Below, piece after piece: positions 1 through 9,941 of a stretch of DNA of 64,000 bases (position 1 is the first letter of the stretch; the number at the start of each line of letters is the position of its first letter). Made by a program: the position numbers and the translations under genes. The DNA is from an uncultured Clostridia bacterium (GTDB taxonomy: Bacteria > Bacillota > Clostridia > Christensenellales > DTU072): contig CALVUD010000008.1 in NCBI GenBank assembly GCA_944363505.1, positions 38,056 to 102,055 on the forward strand, in the 5' to 3' direction. The notes under the pieces are model-generated. The model ran no database searches, was not told the DNA's origin, and worked only from the letters and a program-made list of their open reading frames with translations.

Positions 1-3000
1 GTTAAGTATTTCGTCCGACACCGCAATCCCGTCGACGGTTACCGTAAAGCGGTCATCCGCATCGAGTCCGTCGAGTTCGTATCCCGTGTACAGTTCGTAA
101 GTCAGCTTAAAGTCCTCGCCCCATCTGACCGTGGCTACCGCCACGTCGGCGTTGCCGCCCTCGGATGCGGTGATCGTGAAGGAGTACGTTTTTATGTCGA
201 ACGTAACGTCGATGCGCGTCTCTCCCGCGACCGTATGCGTTTCCGCTGTTTCCATGCTCGGATTCTTGCAGTTTACGTTCTGCGAAGAAGAATCGGTCTT
301 TATCGTAAACGAGGAAATTACGCTGCCGCTGTTTTCGAAGTCGGGAGTGGCTATCAGCCTTATGACGGAGCCGTATGTCGCCGTCAGTACGGTCGTATTG
401 CCGTCGTACGCCGCCCAGATCACGCCGCTTGACAAAGCGAACATGCCGTCATGCTGTGCGGAGGGAGTCCAGTAGAATACGCTGCCGTCTTCCATGTCGG
501 CCTGCAATACGATTTCGCCGAAAGCGCCGTTCAGGGCTCCCGATCCGAATGTTACGGTATGACGTTTTATATCAAACGCGGCTTTTGCGACGACGTTGGC
601 GGTCAATACGCCCGAAACGGCGTTATTGCGCACGGAAGCGCTGAGGTCCTCGCCGTTTATCGTAAAGCCCGTTCTGTCGTAGCCCGTTCCCGGATTGACG
701 ATCACCGTATAATTGAGGCCGTATTCGTACAAGCCGTTTTCGGATACGACCGCGGCGTTACGGTCGTAAGGATTATAAAACTCCACGCTTACCGCGCCGT
801 TGAAGGCGTACAGCCCGGACGGAATCATATCCAGCGAAGCGTTTATGACGGATTCTTCTATGTCGAAACTGTACTGATAGCGTTTGAACTCCACGCTCAG
901 CGAAGTTACGTTATAGGATATGCCTTCTATCAGATACGCGCCGCCGGTAACGGGCATCTGTTCGCGCGAAAGCGTTATTATGCCGCTGACGCCGTGAGCG
1001 TCCACGTAGTATATCACCACGCTCTCTACATAGTATCCGCGCGCGCTACGCGGCGTAACTACTATTCTGACGTCGCTGCCGTGAGCTATGTCTTCGTACA
1101 ATCCGTTATCCGACGCGGTATATCCCGTTACCGTAACGACACCGAACGTGGACGGATCGGTATCGCGGGAAGCGAAGTTCGGACTGGAATTGAAGGCGTT
1201 GACGTCGATATAATAACGGTTAATCTCGTACACGACGCGCACCGACAGAGTGTCGCTGCGCCTGCCGAGGTTATAGAAGATTTCCGTCATCTCGTTCTCG
1301 GAAACGCCCGCAATCTGCCAATCCCACACGTTGGTGCCGTTAATAATAAGCTCGGCGACGTGGTAGCCCTCGTCGGCGATCATTTTCAGCATCAGAGTTT
1401 CCGACGCGCCGAACGTCAGCGAATCGGTATCTACGTATCCCGAACTGCCGTCGGCGTCTGTCGAGACGAAAGTCGTGCCGCCGAGAGTGTCGGAAATAAT
1501 CATCGTATAGGCGTTGGGCGAAAACTCGACAACCACCGCCGTATCGCCCGTAATCCTGAAGTTGAGCGTGCCCGAAACGAAACAGTTGGTACTGCCGTCG
1601 AGAACTGCGTTGGTGAGCTGCGAGGGAGAATACGACAGTCCGCCCACGCTGACCGAACGGATATAATATCCGTCGTTTGCCGAGATATTCATCGAAACGG
1701 CGGTGGCATAAGTATAGTTGCTGCCCTGTTCGCTGCCGCTGACGGTGCCGCCCGAAGAATACGAAAGAGTAAGAGTATAGTTGTTTGCCGTAAACGAAGC
1801 GTTTACGGTTATATCGCCCGAATAAGCCGTGCCCGCAGGGAAATTCCATTGGACGACTCCGCCCGAATATACGGTTATTTCCGAAGGATCCGGGTCGCGC
1901 CTCGAAGTCGATCCGTAGGAAACGTAATAGTTCCCGAGCGAATACCCCGCGGCGGGGATAAATCGGATGCTGAATCCTTCGCCGTCGGTAACGTAAACGG
2001 CGTCGGAATTGACCGAACCCGAGCCGGAAGTCAGATTCACCAGTATATAGCGCCTGACCTCTCCGAACACCGCGTAAACGCCGTTGACGCCCTCTTTTAC
2101 CGTGTACTTAAAAGTATCGGAAGCCGCCACGAATTCGCCGTTTACCAGATAGCCTTCGAGTACCGCTCCGGCCGCGGCGCCCGCGCTGAATTCGATCTCG
2201 GTACCTACGGGAAGCACGGCGCCGCTGGATACGGAGACTCCGCCGCTAAGCGCGTAAAGAGTGCCCGAACCCGTCGAGCCGAATTTCACGGTTCCGTCGG
2301 TTGCCGAGGTATCGCAAAAATACAGATAAATTCTGATGTCGGAGCGTATGCCGTAAACGTTTACCGTGCATTGGTTACCCAGCATTTCAACGGTATACGC
2401 GCCGTAATTTTCACCCGTCTCGCCCGAAGCAGACGCGACGTACGAATAGTCGCCGCCCGAAACGTTCTCGACGGCGATATTGTCGAGGGTCAGCGTGCGG
2501 TTCGTAACCAAAAACGCCGTAACGTTCGCGCTGCCGCCGAACGGCGCGCGGTAAACGCCCGTTTCGTTCAACAGCCCGTCGCAGGTAACCGAAGACGTGC
2601 CCTGGAGAGTAACCACCGAGCCGCCGCCGTCCTGTGCCACCGCGATCACGTCGTACACGACGTCGCTCAATGCGATCTCGACGCTGAAATCTGAATCGAT
2701 CGCGTCAAACGTCATCGTATGCTCGGTTACTCCGTAGCCTATGACCTCGGGATAGGAAGTTCCCGAAGCGGTATGAACGGTTATCGAATCGAGTACCGCG
2801 TCCGAAGGAGCGATAACGGTGAACGTCGGCGAAGTCCCGCGCGGGATGTCCGCGACCGTCGTAACGGCGCTGACGGATACCGCGGAACCGTTATAACTTA
2901 GTTTCATGTCGACGTCGTTTGTCGTGAACGTAACGGTTTGGAGCGTTCTGACGAAATTGAATACAATATTATAATCGCGCGTAACTTCGGGAGTGGTATA

Positions 3001-5802
3001 AGTTACGCTCGAAAGTCTGCCGGGGTAGTTTTCGACCACGCCGTTGACTTCCACCGAAGCCACCGAATAAATGTTGTCGGTTATCGCGACCACCTCTGCG
3101 GTCTCGCCGTAACCGACTATGAAGCTCTCGGTCACGCTGCCTTCGCCGCCGAAATAAGAGGTGTTGATTTTGTAATACAGGTCGTCGGTCTCGACCTCTA
3201 TCACGGTATCGCGGGAAATCGATTCTATACGGAAGGTTACCGAAGTGATACGGTAGTCGCCGGCGGCGTCATAAAGGGATATTTCCTCGCCGTTGACTTC
3301 GAATCCGAAGATGCTGCATCCGCCCGTCATCGCGCCGGAGAAGTATACGTAGGGATCCAGCACCGTGCCGTTCACCCTGATAGCCGAAATATAATGACCT
3401 TCGGCGGCTTCCACGTCGTAGAGACCGGGATTGGTACCCTTCTGGAACGAAGTTTCCGTGGGACCGCTTATCGTGGCGAAACCGGTATCGTCGGGTAAGA
3501 TCACGTCATAGAACAAGCCGCGATAACTGATTTCGACGGAGGTATTACCCGTTACGTCCGCAACCGTAAACACATAGCTTTCGGCGTTGTCCGGAAGCGT
3601 TTCGGAGTGAGAATCGACGCTGAGTACGGAAATATAATTGCCTTCGGAGGCGGTGATCCTCATCACCAGACTGCCGCCCGAAGGAACGGCTACGGTAAAC
3701 GCCGCGGAAGTATTCGTCGTCCAGTTGCCGTCGCCGGAAGTGCCCGAAACGTAATATTCCACCGTGCCGACAAGCCCCGTGGAGCCGTTGACGACGTTGA
3801 CGGAATAAGCCTTAAGCTCGAATACGACCTCGAGAGCGAGTTTGTCAGAAGTAACGATCGTGTTTACGTTGATCGTGCCGAAATACATGTTGTCGGTAAG
3901 AGGAATATCGCCCTCCGCCAACGTAATGCCGTTTAGGGAAATCTTTTTCAGCACGTATCCCGCCGAAGGCGCGACGGCATAGGTGAAATCGGAATTCACC
4001 GGAACCTTGACGACGCCCTGAATCGGATCGGAGGAAACGACCCCGTCGTTGACGGCGTACACCGCGCCCGCGCCGGCGAGCGAGACCGTAAAGTCTTTCG
4101 TAATCACGCTGAACACGGCGACGACCTCAAGGTCTCCCGAAACTATGTACTCGCGGGTAACGGCATTGGCGGTCGCCTCGCCCATGTCGGAAACGTACCA
4201 GCCGTCGAACACATAAACGGTCTTTTGAGGCACGACGGACGGGAATGCTCCGGTAAGCGCGCCCGCAAGCGAAGTCTGATATTCGGCGGTTACCACTATT
4301 CCGCCCCTGTCGGCGTCATAACCCGGAAGCGTGGTAAACTCGTTACGGTTAGACAAAGAGTCGTCCAACAGGAACACGATCGTATAGACGTTCCTGATCC
4401 AGTAAGCCGTCAAAGTGACGTCTCTTTCGATCACGGCTTCGTTCGTCAGGATAACGGGATCGCCGTTTGAATCGGTTTTGTGGTACCATCCGCCGAAAGT
4501 AAATCCGCCGGAAGAAATGATGTCCCTGTCCTCTACGTCGAAAACTTCGCCTATCGGCGTGCCGTAAGCGAGCGTGATCGAAGGAAGTTCGGGAACGGGA
4601 GAACCGTTGCTGGCAAAGGATATGACGCTCTCCGCATACACGAAATTCGCGCGCATGCTCATCGCGTTGATAACGCCCGCGGTCGTGGAAGCGGAATCGG
4701 ACGGCAACGTGAACGACAAAGTGTATTCCTCGCTGGTTCCCGTTCTGGCGGAGGTGAACATGACGTAGCTGCCGTCGGCAAGCTCCACCTGCTGGCTGAC
4801 GCCCTCGGGAGCCACCGAGACCCATTCGCCGTCGACGTTTTTGATTTCCCAGCCTATGAAAATCCTGCTGTCGTTGGCGCGGAGGCGCAGAACGGACTGC
4901 GCGCCCTTCGGATAATATGCTTTCAAATCTTCGATATAACCGAGCGCGCCGCTGCCGTCGGAAGAAAATTCCACGCTGAGATCGACCGCGTCCTTGACCA
5001 TCACGGGTCGGATATTGAGGTCCTCGGTAACGTTGGTATAATCGGTATCCCATCCCGTGAACTTGTATCCGTACAGTTGCATGTTGCTTTCGTCGGCTCT
5101 CGGAACGTTGGTGGGCTGAGAACCGTAAAACACCGTTTCTTCGCGCGCGGTGGTACCGTCCGGATAATAGAAAATGACCGTAAAGGTCTGTTTCGTGAAT
5201 ACGGCGGTGATGTTCATGGTGCGGCTTATCGCGAGATCGCGTCTCGAAGCCTCCGGATAACCGTCGCTCCACCTGAGGAATTTATAGCCCTCCGCGGGCA
5301 CGGCGTTGACCGTCGTGGCGTCGCCGCCCGCCACTACCGACTGGACCGCGTCGCCCTCGATCCTGCCGCCGTAAGACGCCGTATACGTTACCGTTAGCGT
5401 GGTGGGAACGACCTCGTATGTAACGGTCTGCTTGAACCCGCCGTAATCCAGCACGACGTTGTTTAGAGTCTGGACGCGGGTAAGGTCCAGCCCTTCGACT
5501 ATCATTTCGGACAGCGCGACCTGCTCCGAAGTGCCGTCGCTGTACTGTACGGTAGCGAACACCTGGGTCAGGTCGGCGTTGATACTTATTCTGCCGTCGT
5601 TTTCGACCACTATGGCTTGGACGGTGGGACGGACGTAAGTGCCCGCCGCAAGATCGGATCCCTCGTGACCTTCCACCATTCCGGGCAACACCGCCACGGC
5701 AACCGCCGCAGCGACTATCGCCGCAACCGCCACAACAATAAGAGCGATGCCTATCATGCTCCTTTTCGTGTAATGTTTTCCGGGGATCCTGTATCGTGCC
5801 AT
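1..5802 (-). CDS. Giant InlB-repeat surface protein, 5' part (runs off window)
   Basis: The frame stays open for 1934 codons from ATG at 5802 to the window edge, so the C-terminus is not seen. AAAAGGAG lies just upstream of the start. Residues 1-14 are basic, followed by an Ala/Val/Ile-rich membrane segment (about 15-40), which reads as a signal anchor. About residues 130-220 form a divergent InlB B-repeat (GGRIEGDAVQSVVAGGDATT, then a GYKFLRWSDG turn and a TAVFTK end). This is followed by a classic Listeria-Bacteroides repeat (TFTVIFYYPDG ... GYKFTGWDTD) and then many diverged beta-rich repeats with Y/F-x-V and GY motifs. Such domains occur in wall-attached or secreted adhesin-like proteins of Firmicutes. 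Role in adhesion or envelope structure is inference; no enzymatic domain was seen. It is the last gene of a minus-strand run but has its own promoter. Confidence 0.85.
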   Translation of the reverse strand, partial: MARYRIPGKHYTKRSMIGIALIVVAVAAIVAAAVAVAVLPGMVEGHEGSDLAAGTYVRPTVQAIVVENDGRISINADLTQVFATVQYSDGTSEQVALSEMIVEGLDLTRVQTLNNVVLDYGGFKQTVTYEVVPTTLTVTYTASYGGRIEGDAVQSVVAGGDATTVNAVPAEGYKFLRWSDGYPEASRRDLAISRTMNITAVFTKQTFTVIFYYPDGTTAREETVFYGSQPTNVPRADESNMQLYGYKFTGWDTDYTNVTEDLNIRPVMVKDAVDLSVEFSSDGSGALGYIEDLKAYYPKGAQSVLRLRANDSRIFIGWEIKNVDGEWVSVAPEGVSQQVELADGSYVMFTSARTGTSEEYTLSFTLPSDSASTTAGVINAMSMRANFVYAESVISFASNGSPVPELPSITLAYGTPIGEVFDVEDRDIISSGGFTFGGWYHKTDSNGDPVILTNEAVIERDVTLTAYWIRNVYTIVFLLDDSLSNRNEFTTLPGYDADRGGIVVTAEYQTSLAGALTGAFPSVVPQKTVYVFDGWYVSDMGEATANAVTREYIVSGDLEVVAVFSVITKDFTVSLAGAGAVYAVNDGVVSSDPIQGVVKVPVNSDFTYAVAPSAGYVLKKISLNGITLAEGDIPLTDNMYFGTINVNTIVTSDKLALEVVFELKAYSVNVVNGSTGLVGTVEYYVSGTSGDGNWTTNTSAAFTVAVPSGGSLVMRITASEGNYISVLSVDSHSETLPDNAESYVFTVADVTGNTSVEISYRGLFYDVILPDDTGFATISGPTETSFQKGTNPGLYDVEAAEGHYISAIRVNGTVLDPYVYFSGAMTGGCSIFGFEVNGEEISLYDAAGDYRITSVTFRIESISRDTVIEVETDDLYYKINTSYFGGEGSVTESFIVGYGETAEVVAITDNIYSVASVEVNGVVENYPGRLSSVTYTTPEVTRDYNIVFNFVRTLQTVTFTTNDVDMKLSYNGSAVSVSAVTTVADIPRGTSPTFTVIAPSDAVLDSITVHTASGTSYPEVIGYGVTEHTMTFDAIDSDFSVEIALSDVVYDVIAVAQDGGGSVVTLQGTSSVTCDGLLNETGVYRAPFGGSANVTAFLVTNRTLTLDNIAVENVSGGDYSYVASASGETGENYGAYTVEMLGNQCTVNVYGIRSDIRIYLYFCDTSATDGTVKFGSTGSGTLYALSGGVSVSSGAVLPVGTEIEFSAGAAAGAVLEGYLVNGEFVAASDTFKYTVKEGVNGVYAVFGEVRRYILVNLTSGSGSVNSDAVYVTDGEGFSIRFIPAAGYSLGNYYVSYGSTSRRDPDPSEITVYSGGVVQWNFPAGTAYSGDITVNASFTANNYTLTLSYSSGGTVSGSEQGSNYTYATAVSMNISANDGYYIRSVSVGGLSYSPSQLTNAVLDGSTNCFVSGTLNFRITGDTAVVVEFSPNAYTMIISDTLGGTTFVSTDADGSSGYVDTDSLTFGASETLMLKMIADEGYHVAELIINGTNVWDWQIAGVSENEMTEIFYNLGRRSDTLSVRVVYEINRYYIDVNAFNSSPNFASRDTDPSTFGVVTVTGYTASDNGLYEDIAHGSDVRIVVTPRSARGYYVESVVIYYVDAHGVSGIITLSREQMPVTGGAYLIEGISYNVTSLSVEFKRYQYSFDIEESVINASLDMIPSGLYAFNGAVSVEFYNPYDRNAAVVSENGLYEYGLNYTVIVNPGTGYDRTGFTINGEDLSASVRNNAVSGVLTANVVAKAAFDIKRHTVTFGSGALNGAFGEIVLQADMEDGSVFYWTPSAQHDGMFALSSGVIWAAYDGNTTVLTATYGSVIRLIATPDFENSGSVISSFTIKTDSSSQNVNCKNPSMETAETHTVAGETRIDVTFDIKTYSFTITASEGGNADVAVATVRWGEDFKLTYELYTGYELDGLDADDRFTVTVDGIAVSDEILN

Positions 5803-5853
5803 AAGAGTCGAACTCCTTTTGCGCGCTATTTACGCGCGCCGCGTTATGTGTAA

Positions 5854-5882
5854 ATTATATATAATAAAAAAGCGCCCCGCAA
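5854..5882 (-). promoter_or_regulatory. Possible sigma-A promoter of the giant surface protein gene
   Basis: On the minus strand TTGCGG (5882-5877) and TATAAT (5859-5854) are separated by 17 bases. The -35 lies inside the terminator hairpin of the upstream gene, so the two signals overlap. Confidence 0.45.
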
Positions 5883-5890
5883 GCGCTTCG
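5864..5890 (-). terminator. Rho-independent terminator after the GlmM-GlmU gene
   Basis: Minus strand reads GAAGCGC, a short loop, GCGC and then six T. It separates the GlmM-GlmU gene from the surface protein gene. Confidence 0.6.
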
Positions 5891-5958
5891 GATATCTTTT
5901 GCTATACTTTTACCGCGGAGGGCGGCGGCCTGACGGGCAGCGCCCTCCGCTCAGACCG

Positions 5959-7956
5959 TTACCTCGGCTTTTTCCGCCACTCTTTTTTGACGGTCTGACG
6001 CTCCCTGGCGATACACAGAGCGTCCTCGGGAACGTCGTCCGTAACCGTGCTCCCGCCCGCGATATACGCGCCGTCGCCCACGTTCACGGGAGCTATCAAA
6101 TTGGTGTTGCAGCCTATGAAAACGCCCTCTCCGACGCGCGAACGCCTCTTTTTCACACCGTCGTAATTGGCAAATACGGTACCGCATCCCACGTTCGTGC
6201 CCGCGCCCACGTCCGCGTCGCCGATATATGTCAGATGCGCCGCTTTCACGCCGTCGCCGAGAACGGAGTTCTTGACCTCGACGAAATCGCCGATCCTGGA
6301 AGCGTTGCCTATAGTCGCTCCCGCGCGAAGGCACGCGAACGGACCCACGGTCGTGCGTTCGCCTATCCGTGCGCCCACGGCATAGGAGGAACGTATCTCG
6401 CTGTTTGCCCCGACAACGGTATCGGTCAGATCGCAGTAGGAATAAACGACGGCGTTTTCGCCTATCTCGGTCGTTCCGTCCAGCACGTTCATCGGATATA
6501 TTTTCGCGCCGCGACCCAGCTTCACGGAATCGGCGATAAATGTGGTTTCGGGCGACATTATCACCGCCCCCGCCTTTGCCGCCTCCCGCAGTTTCGATTC
6601 GCTTGTTGTGCGAATCAAGGTATCCGAAACCGCTTGTTCGGTATCTTTTTCTGCGGATTTCAGTTCTAAGATTTTCGAAGCGTAAGCCTTCAGGCTCTTG
6701 ACAGCACGCATGGCGCGCGACATTTCCCTGTCTTCCGCCGTCAGCCTTATGACGGGTTCGGTCCCGGAAGGTCTGGCTATGATCCTGCCCTCGCCTTCGG
6801 TTTCCAGGTACGCCTTGAACGCGGCGATCTCGGGACTTAAAACGAAAGCTTTTTTGCCGCGTTCGTCCGTTACGATTTCGTCCGTAGCGGTCGGGTATTC
6901 GCCGTAATCGGAATACTCGAGAATGTCTTTTTCGCGCGCCACCGCGGCGGTGATAAGCGAGGTTAATATGCCGTCGCCCGTTGCGGCGAATTCGGAGAAA
7001 ATGATGTGTCCGGACCTTTCGCCGCCTATAGGAAAGCCCCCTTCCTCCATTTTAGCCGATACGTATTTGTCGCCGACGGGCGTTCTGACAAGCTTTATCC
7101 CCAGTTCGTTCAGCGCTTTTTCCGCTCCGAGATTCGTCATCAGCGTTCCGACCAGTACGGGCGGCGAAAGCCTGCCTTTTTCTTTAAAGTATTTAGCCGC
7201 CGCGTACATCATGCGGTCGCCGTCGACTAGCACGCCTTTGACCGCCGCCATCACGCGGTCGCCGTCCCCGTCGTACGAAAAGGCTATGTCCGCGCCGGAA
7301 TTCAAGGATTCTTTCAAAATGTACTCGGGATGAGCGGCGCCCGTGCCGACGTTGATCCTTTCCCCGTCGCCTTCCGCGTTCAGCGCGGTAACCGTAGCGC
7401 CCAGACCGCGGAAAAGAGCCACCGCGGCGCTTCCCGCCGCGCCTGAAGCGCCGTCCAGCACAACTTTCAGTCCTTTCAGATCGGGACTGAACGCTCCGCG
7501 TATGTAATTCAGGTAGTCCTCCAGTCCGTCTTCGTACTTCCGATACGCGCCGCCGCTTTCCTCCTGAAAGTCGGAAGCGTCTATCAGCGCTTCCAGCGCC
7601 TCCTCTTCGGCCGTAGAGATCTTCGCGCCTTTTCCAGAAAAGAACTTCAGACCGTTATATTCGGGAGGATTGTGCGACGCCGAAACCATGACGCCTATTT
7701 CGGCGTTGCCGTTTCGGGTCAGGTACGCAAGCGCGGGCGTCGGCAACATTCCCGCGTCGGTAACCACGATTCCCGCCTTTTCCAGAAATCTCGAAAACGT
7801 CAGCGCTATTTCCTCGCCGCCGTTCCTCGGATCACGCGCCACGACAACGTTTATTTTGCCGTAAAACGCTTTGACCGCCTGAGCCGTTTTTTTCAAAAAT
7901 TCCGCGGTGAACATCGTACTTTTGCCGCGGATGCCGTCCGTGCCGAAATATTTCAT
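5959..7956 (-). CDS. GlmM-GlmU fusion: phosphoglucosamine mutase / GlcN-1-P acetyltransferase
   Basis: 665 aa, about 220 more than ordinary GlmM. Residues 1-430 are a complete GlmM: YFGTDGIRG start, phosphoserine loop VSASHNPPEYNG, metal loop DGDGDR and C-terminal RPSGTEP. After a linker (about 433-475) comes a left-handed beta-helix (about 476-665) matching the GlmU acetyltransferase half: LRAGATIG, HLTYIGDADVG, GTVFANYDGVKK, then GCNTNLIAPVNVG and a basic tail KEWRKKPR. The GlmU uridyltransferase half is absent. Known chemistry: GlcN-6-P to GlcN-1-P (GlmM), then acetyl transfer from acetyl-CoA to give GlcNAc-1-P. One polypeptide would do both steps of UDP-GlcNAc synthesis before uridylation, so a separate uridyltransferase is needed elsewhere. 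Start supported by GGAGG five bases upstream. Cytosolic. Confidence 0.9.
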   Translation of the reverse strand: MKYFGTDGIRGKSTMFTAEFLKKTAQAVKAFYGKINVVVARDPRNGGEEIALTFSRFLEKAGIVVTDAGMLPTPALAYLTRNGNAEIGVMVSASHNPPEYNGLKFFSGKGAKISTAEEEALEALIDASDFQEESGGAYRKYEDGLEDYLNYIRGAFSPDLKGLKVVLDGASGAAGSAAVALFRGLGATVTALNAEGDGERINVGTGAAHPEYILKESLNSGADIAFSYDGDGDRVMAAVKGVLVDGDRMMYAAAKYFKEKGRLSPPVLVGTLMTNLGAEKALNELGIKLVRTPVGDKYVSAKMEEGGFPIGGERSGHIIFSEFAATGDGILTSLITAAVAREKDILEYSDYGEYPTATDEIVTDERGKKAFVLSPEIAAFKAYLETEGEGRIIARPSGTEPVIRLTAEDREMSRAMRAVKSLKAYASKILELKSAEKDTEQAVSDTLIRTTSESKLREAAKAGAVIMSPETTFIADSVKLGRGAKIYPMNVLDGTTEIGENAVVYSYCDLTDTVVGANSEIRSSYAVGARIGERTTVGPFACLRAGATIGNASRIGDFVEVKNSVLGDGVKAAHLTYIGDADVGAGTNVGCGTVFANYDGVKKRRSRVGEGVFIGCNTNLIAPVNVGDGAYIAGGSTVTDDVPEDALCIARERQTVKKEWRKKPR

Positions 7957-8051
7957 ACTGCCTCCGAATATGGGTCAATGTATGTGATTCGGCAACAAAG
8001 TGTGCAAAACCGGAGTGCGCTCCGCAGAGCGCGCCGGAATCCGTAATTAAT

Positions 8052-9392
8052 TTAAAACTCGTCGGGTATCAGGGAGATCAGTTCGGCAACGCCCGGGTGC
8101 GGGAAACACAGTTTCTTGATTTCTCCGAGCGGAGTTTGCATATGTATAAACGCTGCCGGCGCGCCGATTATTTCGGAAGCGTACGGTACCGCCAGATGCG
8201 CGCCCGCAAGCACGCGCCGAACCGGATCGACGACGAACTTTACAAAACCGTCGCGTTCGGCGCTTTCCGTAACGTACCGCGGAGAATACGCCGCGGGAAA
8301 CACATATTCCTTCAAACCCTCCCCGCAGCACGCGCCGACGGAGGCGAATTCGGGTTCGAGATACACTACCGACGGTACGGAGTCGTAACGCATCTTTTCG
8401 CTCGCGCCGAACATGTCCTTAACCGCCGTTTCGGCTTCGCGGTAAGCTTTATGCGCCAGCATCATTTTGCCGTTTACGTCGCCTGCAACCCACATTCCGG
8501 GAACCGATGTGCGCATATATTCGTCGCAGACTATTCCTCTTTCGATCTTCGGGGAAAGGTTTTCCAGTCCGTATCCCGTTAGCCTCGGCTTTCTGCCCGT
8601 ACACACCAGAATCTTCTCCGCGGGCACTTCCGTTTCCTCGCCGGCGACGCTCACCTTAATGCCGTCGGGCAGGATTTCGTTCACCTTTGCCGACAGCAGA
8701 ACCGTTACCCCCAGCCTTTCCAAAGTCTTTTTAATAAGCGCCCTGCAATCGGAGTCCGGCGAAGCGGTCAGAGCGGACTCCGCCTCGCACAGAGTTACTC
8801 TCGCGCCGAACATCGCGTACATCGCCGCAGTTTCCGCGCCTATAACTCCGCCGCCTATCACGGCGAAAGTTTCCGGAATACCGTCTATGTCCAGCGCCCC
8901 GGAACTGAAAGTGGCGCGTCCGCGCGCCATCGCCTCGTCCAATCCTTTTACGGGCGGCGCCACGGGTTCGGAACCCGTCGCTATCAACAGTCTTTCGGAA
9001 CAGACCCTGCCCGAGGGCGATTCGACCTCGAAAAGCCCGTCGCGTTTCCCGAGGATGACGGCGCGTTCGCGTATAAACGCGACGCCCGCGTCTTTCAGCC
9101 CCTTGGTAACCCCTGCTCGTAAGATTTTTATCTGTTTTTCTTTGTTATGCATTATTTTCCGCCAATCGGGGGCGCCTGCCGCTCCGACGCCGGGTACGGC
9201 GAAAGATTTTACGGCGTAATACTGTTTTGCCGTATGCAACAACGATTTAGTGGGCACGCAGCCTTCGTTAAGACACACGCCGCCCGCAAAAGCGTTTTCA
9301 AACAACGCCACGGAAAATCGTTTTGCGGCAAGTTCCGCCGCTTTGTATCCGGCTGGACCCGCTCCTATCACTATCAGGTCGTATTTATCCAT
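8052..9392 (-). CDS. lpdA: Dihydrolipoamide dehydrogenase (E3)
   Basis: 446 aa flavoprotein of the pyridine nucleotide-disulfide oxidoreductase class I family. FAD-binding GAGPAGYKAAE at about residue 10, redox disulfide in GGVCLNEGCVPTKS (two Cys four apart), NAD-binding GGGVIGAETAAMYAMFG at about 170, second FAD motif VWVAGDVNG at about 300 and the C-terminal FPHPGVAEL holding the catalytic His. It reoxidises lipoyl groups of 2-oxoacid dehydrogenase or glycine cleavage complexes with NAD+. No E1/E2 or gcv genes lie in the window, so its partner complex is unknown. SD CGGAGG precedes the start. It sits between a hypothetical gene and the GlmM-GlmU gene on the same strand. Confidence 0.9.
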   Translation of the reverse strand: MDKYDLIVIGAGPAGYKAAELAAKRFSVALFENAFAGGVCLNEGCVPTKSLLHTAKQYYAVKSFAVPGVGAAGAPDWRKIMHNKEKQIKILRAGVTKGLKDAGVAFIRERAVILGKRDGLFEVESPSGRVCSERLLIATGSEPVAPPVKGLDEAMARGRATFSSGALDIDGIPETFAVIGGGVIGAETAAMYAMFGARVTLCEAESALTASPDSDCRALIKKTLERLGVTVLLSAKVNEILPDGIKVSVAGEETEVPAEKILVCTGRKPRLTGYGLENLSPKIERGIVCDEYMRTSVPGMWVAGDVNGKMMLAHKAYREAETAVKDMFGASEKMRYDSVPSVVYLEPEFASVGACCGEGLKEYVFPAAYSPRYVTESAERDGFVKFVVDPVRRVLAGAHLAVPYASEIIGAPAAFIHMQTPLGEIKKLCFPHPGVAELISLIPDEF

Positions 9393-9410
9393 ATTGCCTC
9401 CGTTGAATCG

Positions 9411-9938
9411 TCAAAGCCTCGTATCCGCATCCCGCAGCCGCTCGAGAGCGCAATAAACCGCTGTCGCCTCGGCGACTTCACGGCGCGACGCCGCCAAAGC
9501 TCCGCACGCGTTTTTATCCTCGGACACCGGGAAAAATTCGGCGATGACGCGCCCTTTTTTCAATATTATCGGGTATTCTCTGCCCGAACACGTATAAACC
9601 GCTGCGTATGCCGAAGCGGCGCCGAACGCCGCCTCGTCTTTTGAAAAACGCAGAATTTCTGTTCCGTCCGGAAAAACCATCTCCGCTTCGTTTTTTCCGA
9701 ATCGAATTTCGGCTTCTGCTTCGTCTGCGGCAGAATAAAACGTCTGCTTATTGCCGGAACATACGACTTTCAGTAACATATCCGAGCGGTCGCTCGCCGA
9801 ATGTAACGCGCATGGCGACGACAAAAGATACATTCTTTTCGGAAAAGTATACGAAACCGTTTGCGCGGAGCCGTTTTCGGGTTCTTCGAAACGGTCCGAT
9901 AAAGCGCTTCCGTTAAGGCGAATCGGCGCTTCGGGCAT
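9411..9938 (-). CDS. Hypothetical protein
   Basis: 175 aa, not recognised. No signal peptide or membrane segment. Two stretches look like short beta-rich modules (AEIRFGKNEAEMVFPDGTEI and REYPIILKKGRVIAEFFPV), ending in an Ala/Arg-rich helix. The start lies three bases after the PIG-L stop and the gene ends 18 bases before lpdA, so co-transcription is likely. No strong ribosome site is visible (only GAAAAG), which suggests translational coupling. Function unknown. Confidence 0.6.
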   Translation of the reverse strand: MPEAPIRLNGSALSDRFEEPENGSAQTVSYTFPKRMYLLSSPCALHSASDRSDMLLKVVCSGNKQTFYSAADEAEAEIRFGKNEAEMVFPDGTEILRFSKDEAAFGAASAYAAVYTCSGREYPIILKKGRVIAEFFPVSEDKNACGALAASRREVAEATAVYCALERLRDADTRL

Positions 9939-9941
9939 AGC

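Noticed and set aside
451..2694. Long plus-strand frame of 747 codons
   Set aside because: It is the shadow of the giant minus-strand gene; composition is not protein-like.
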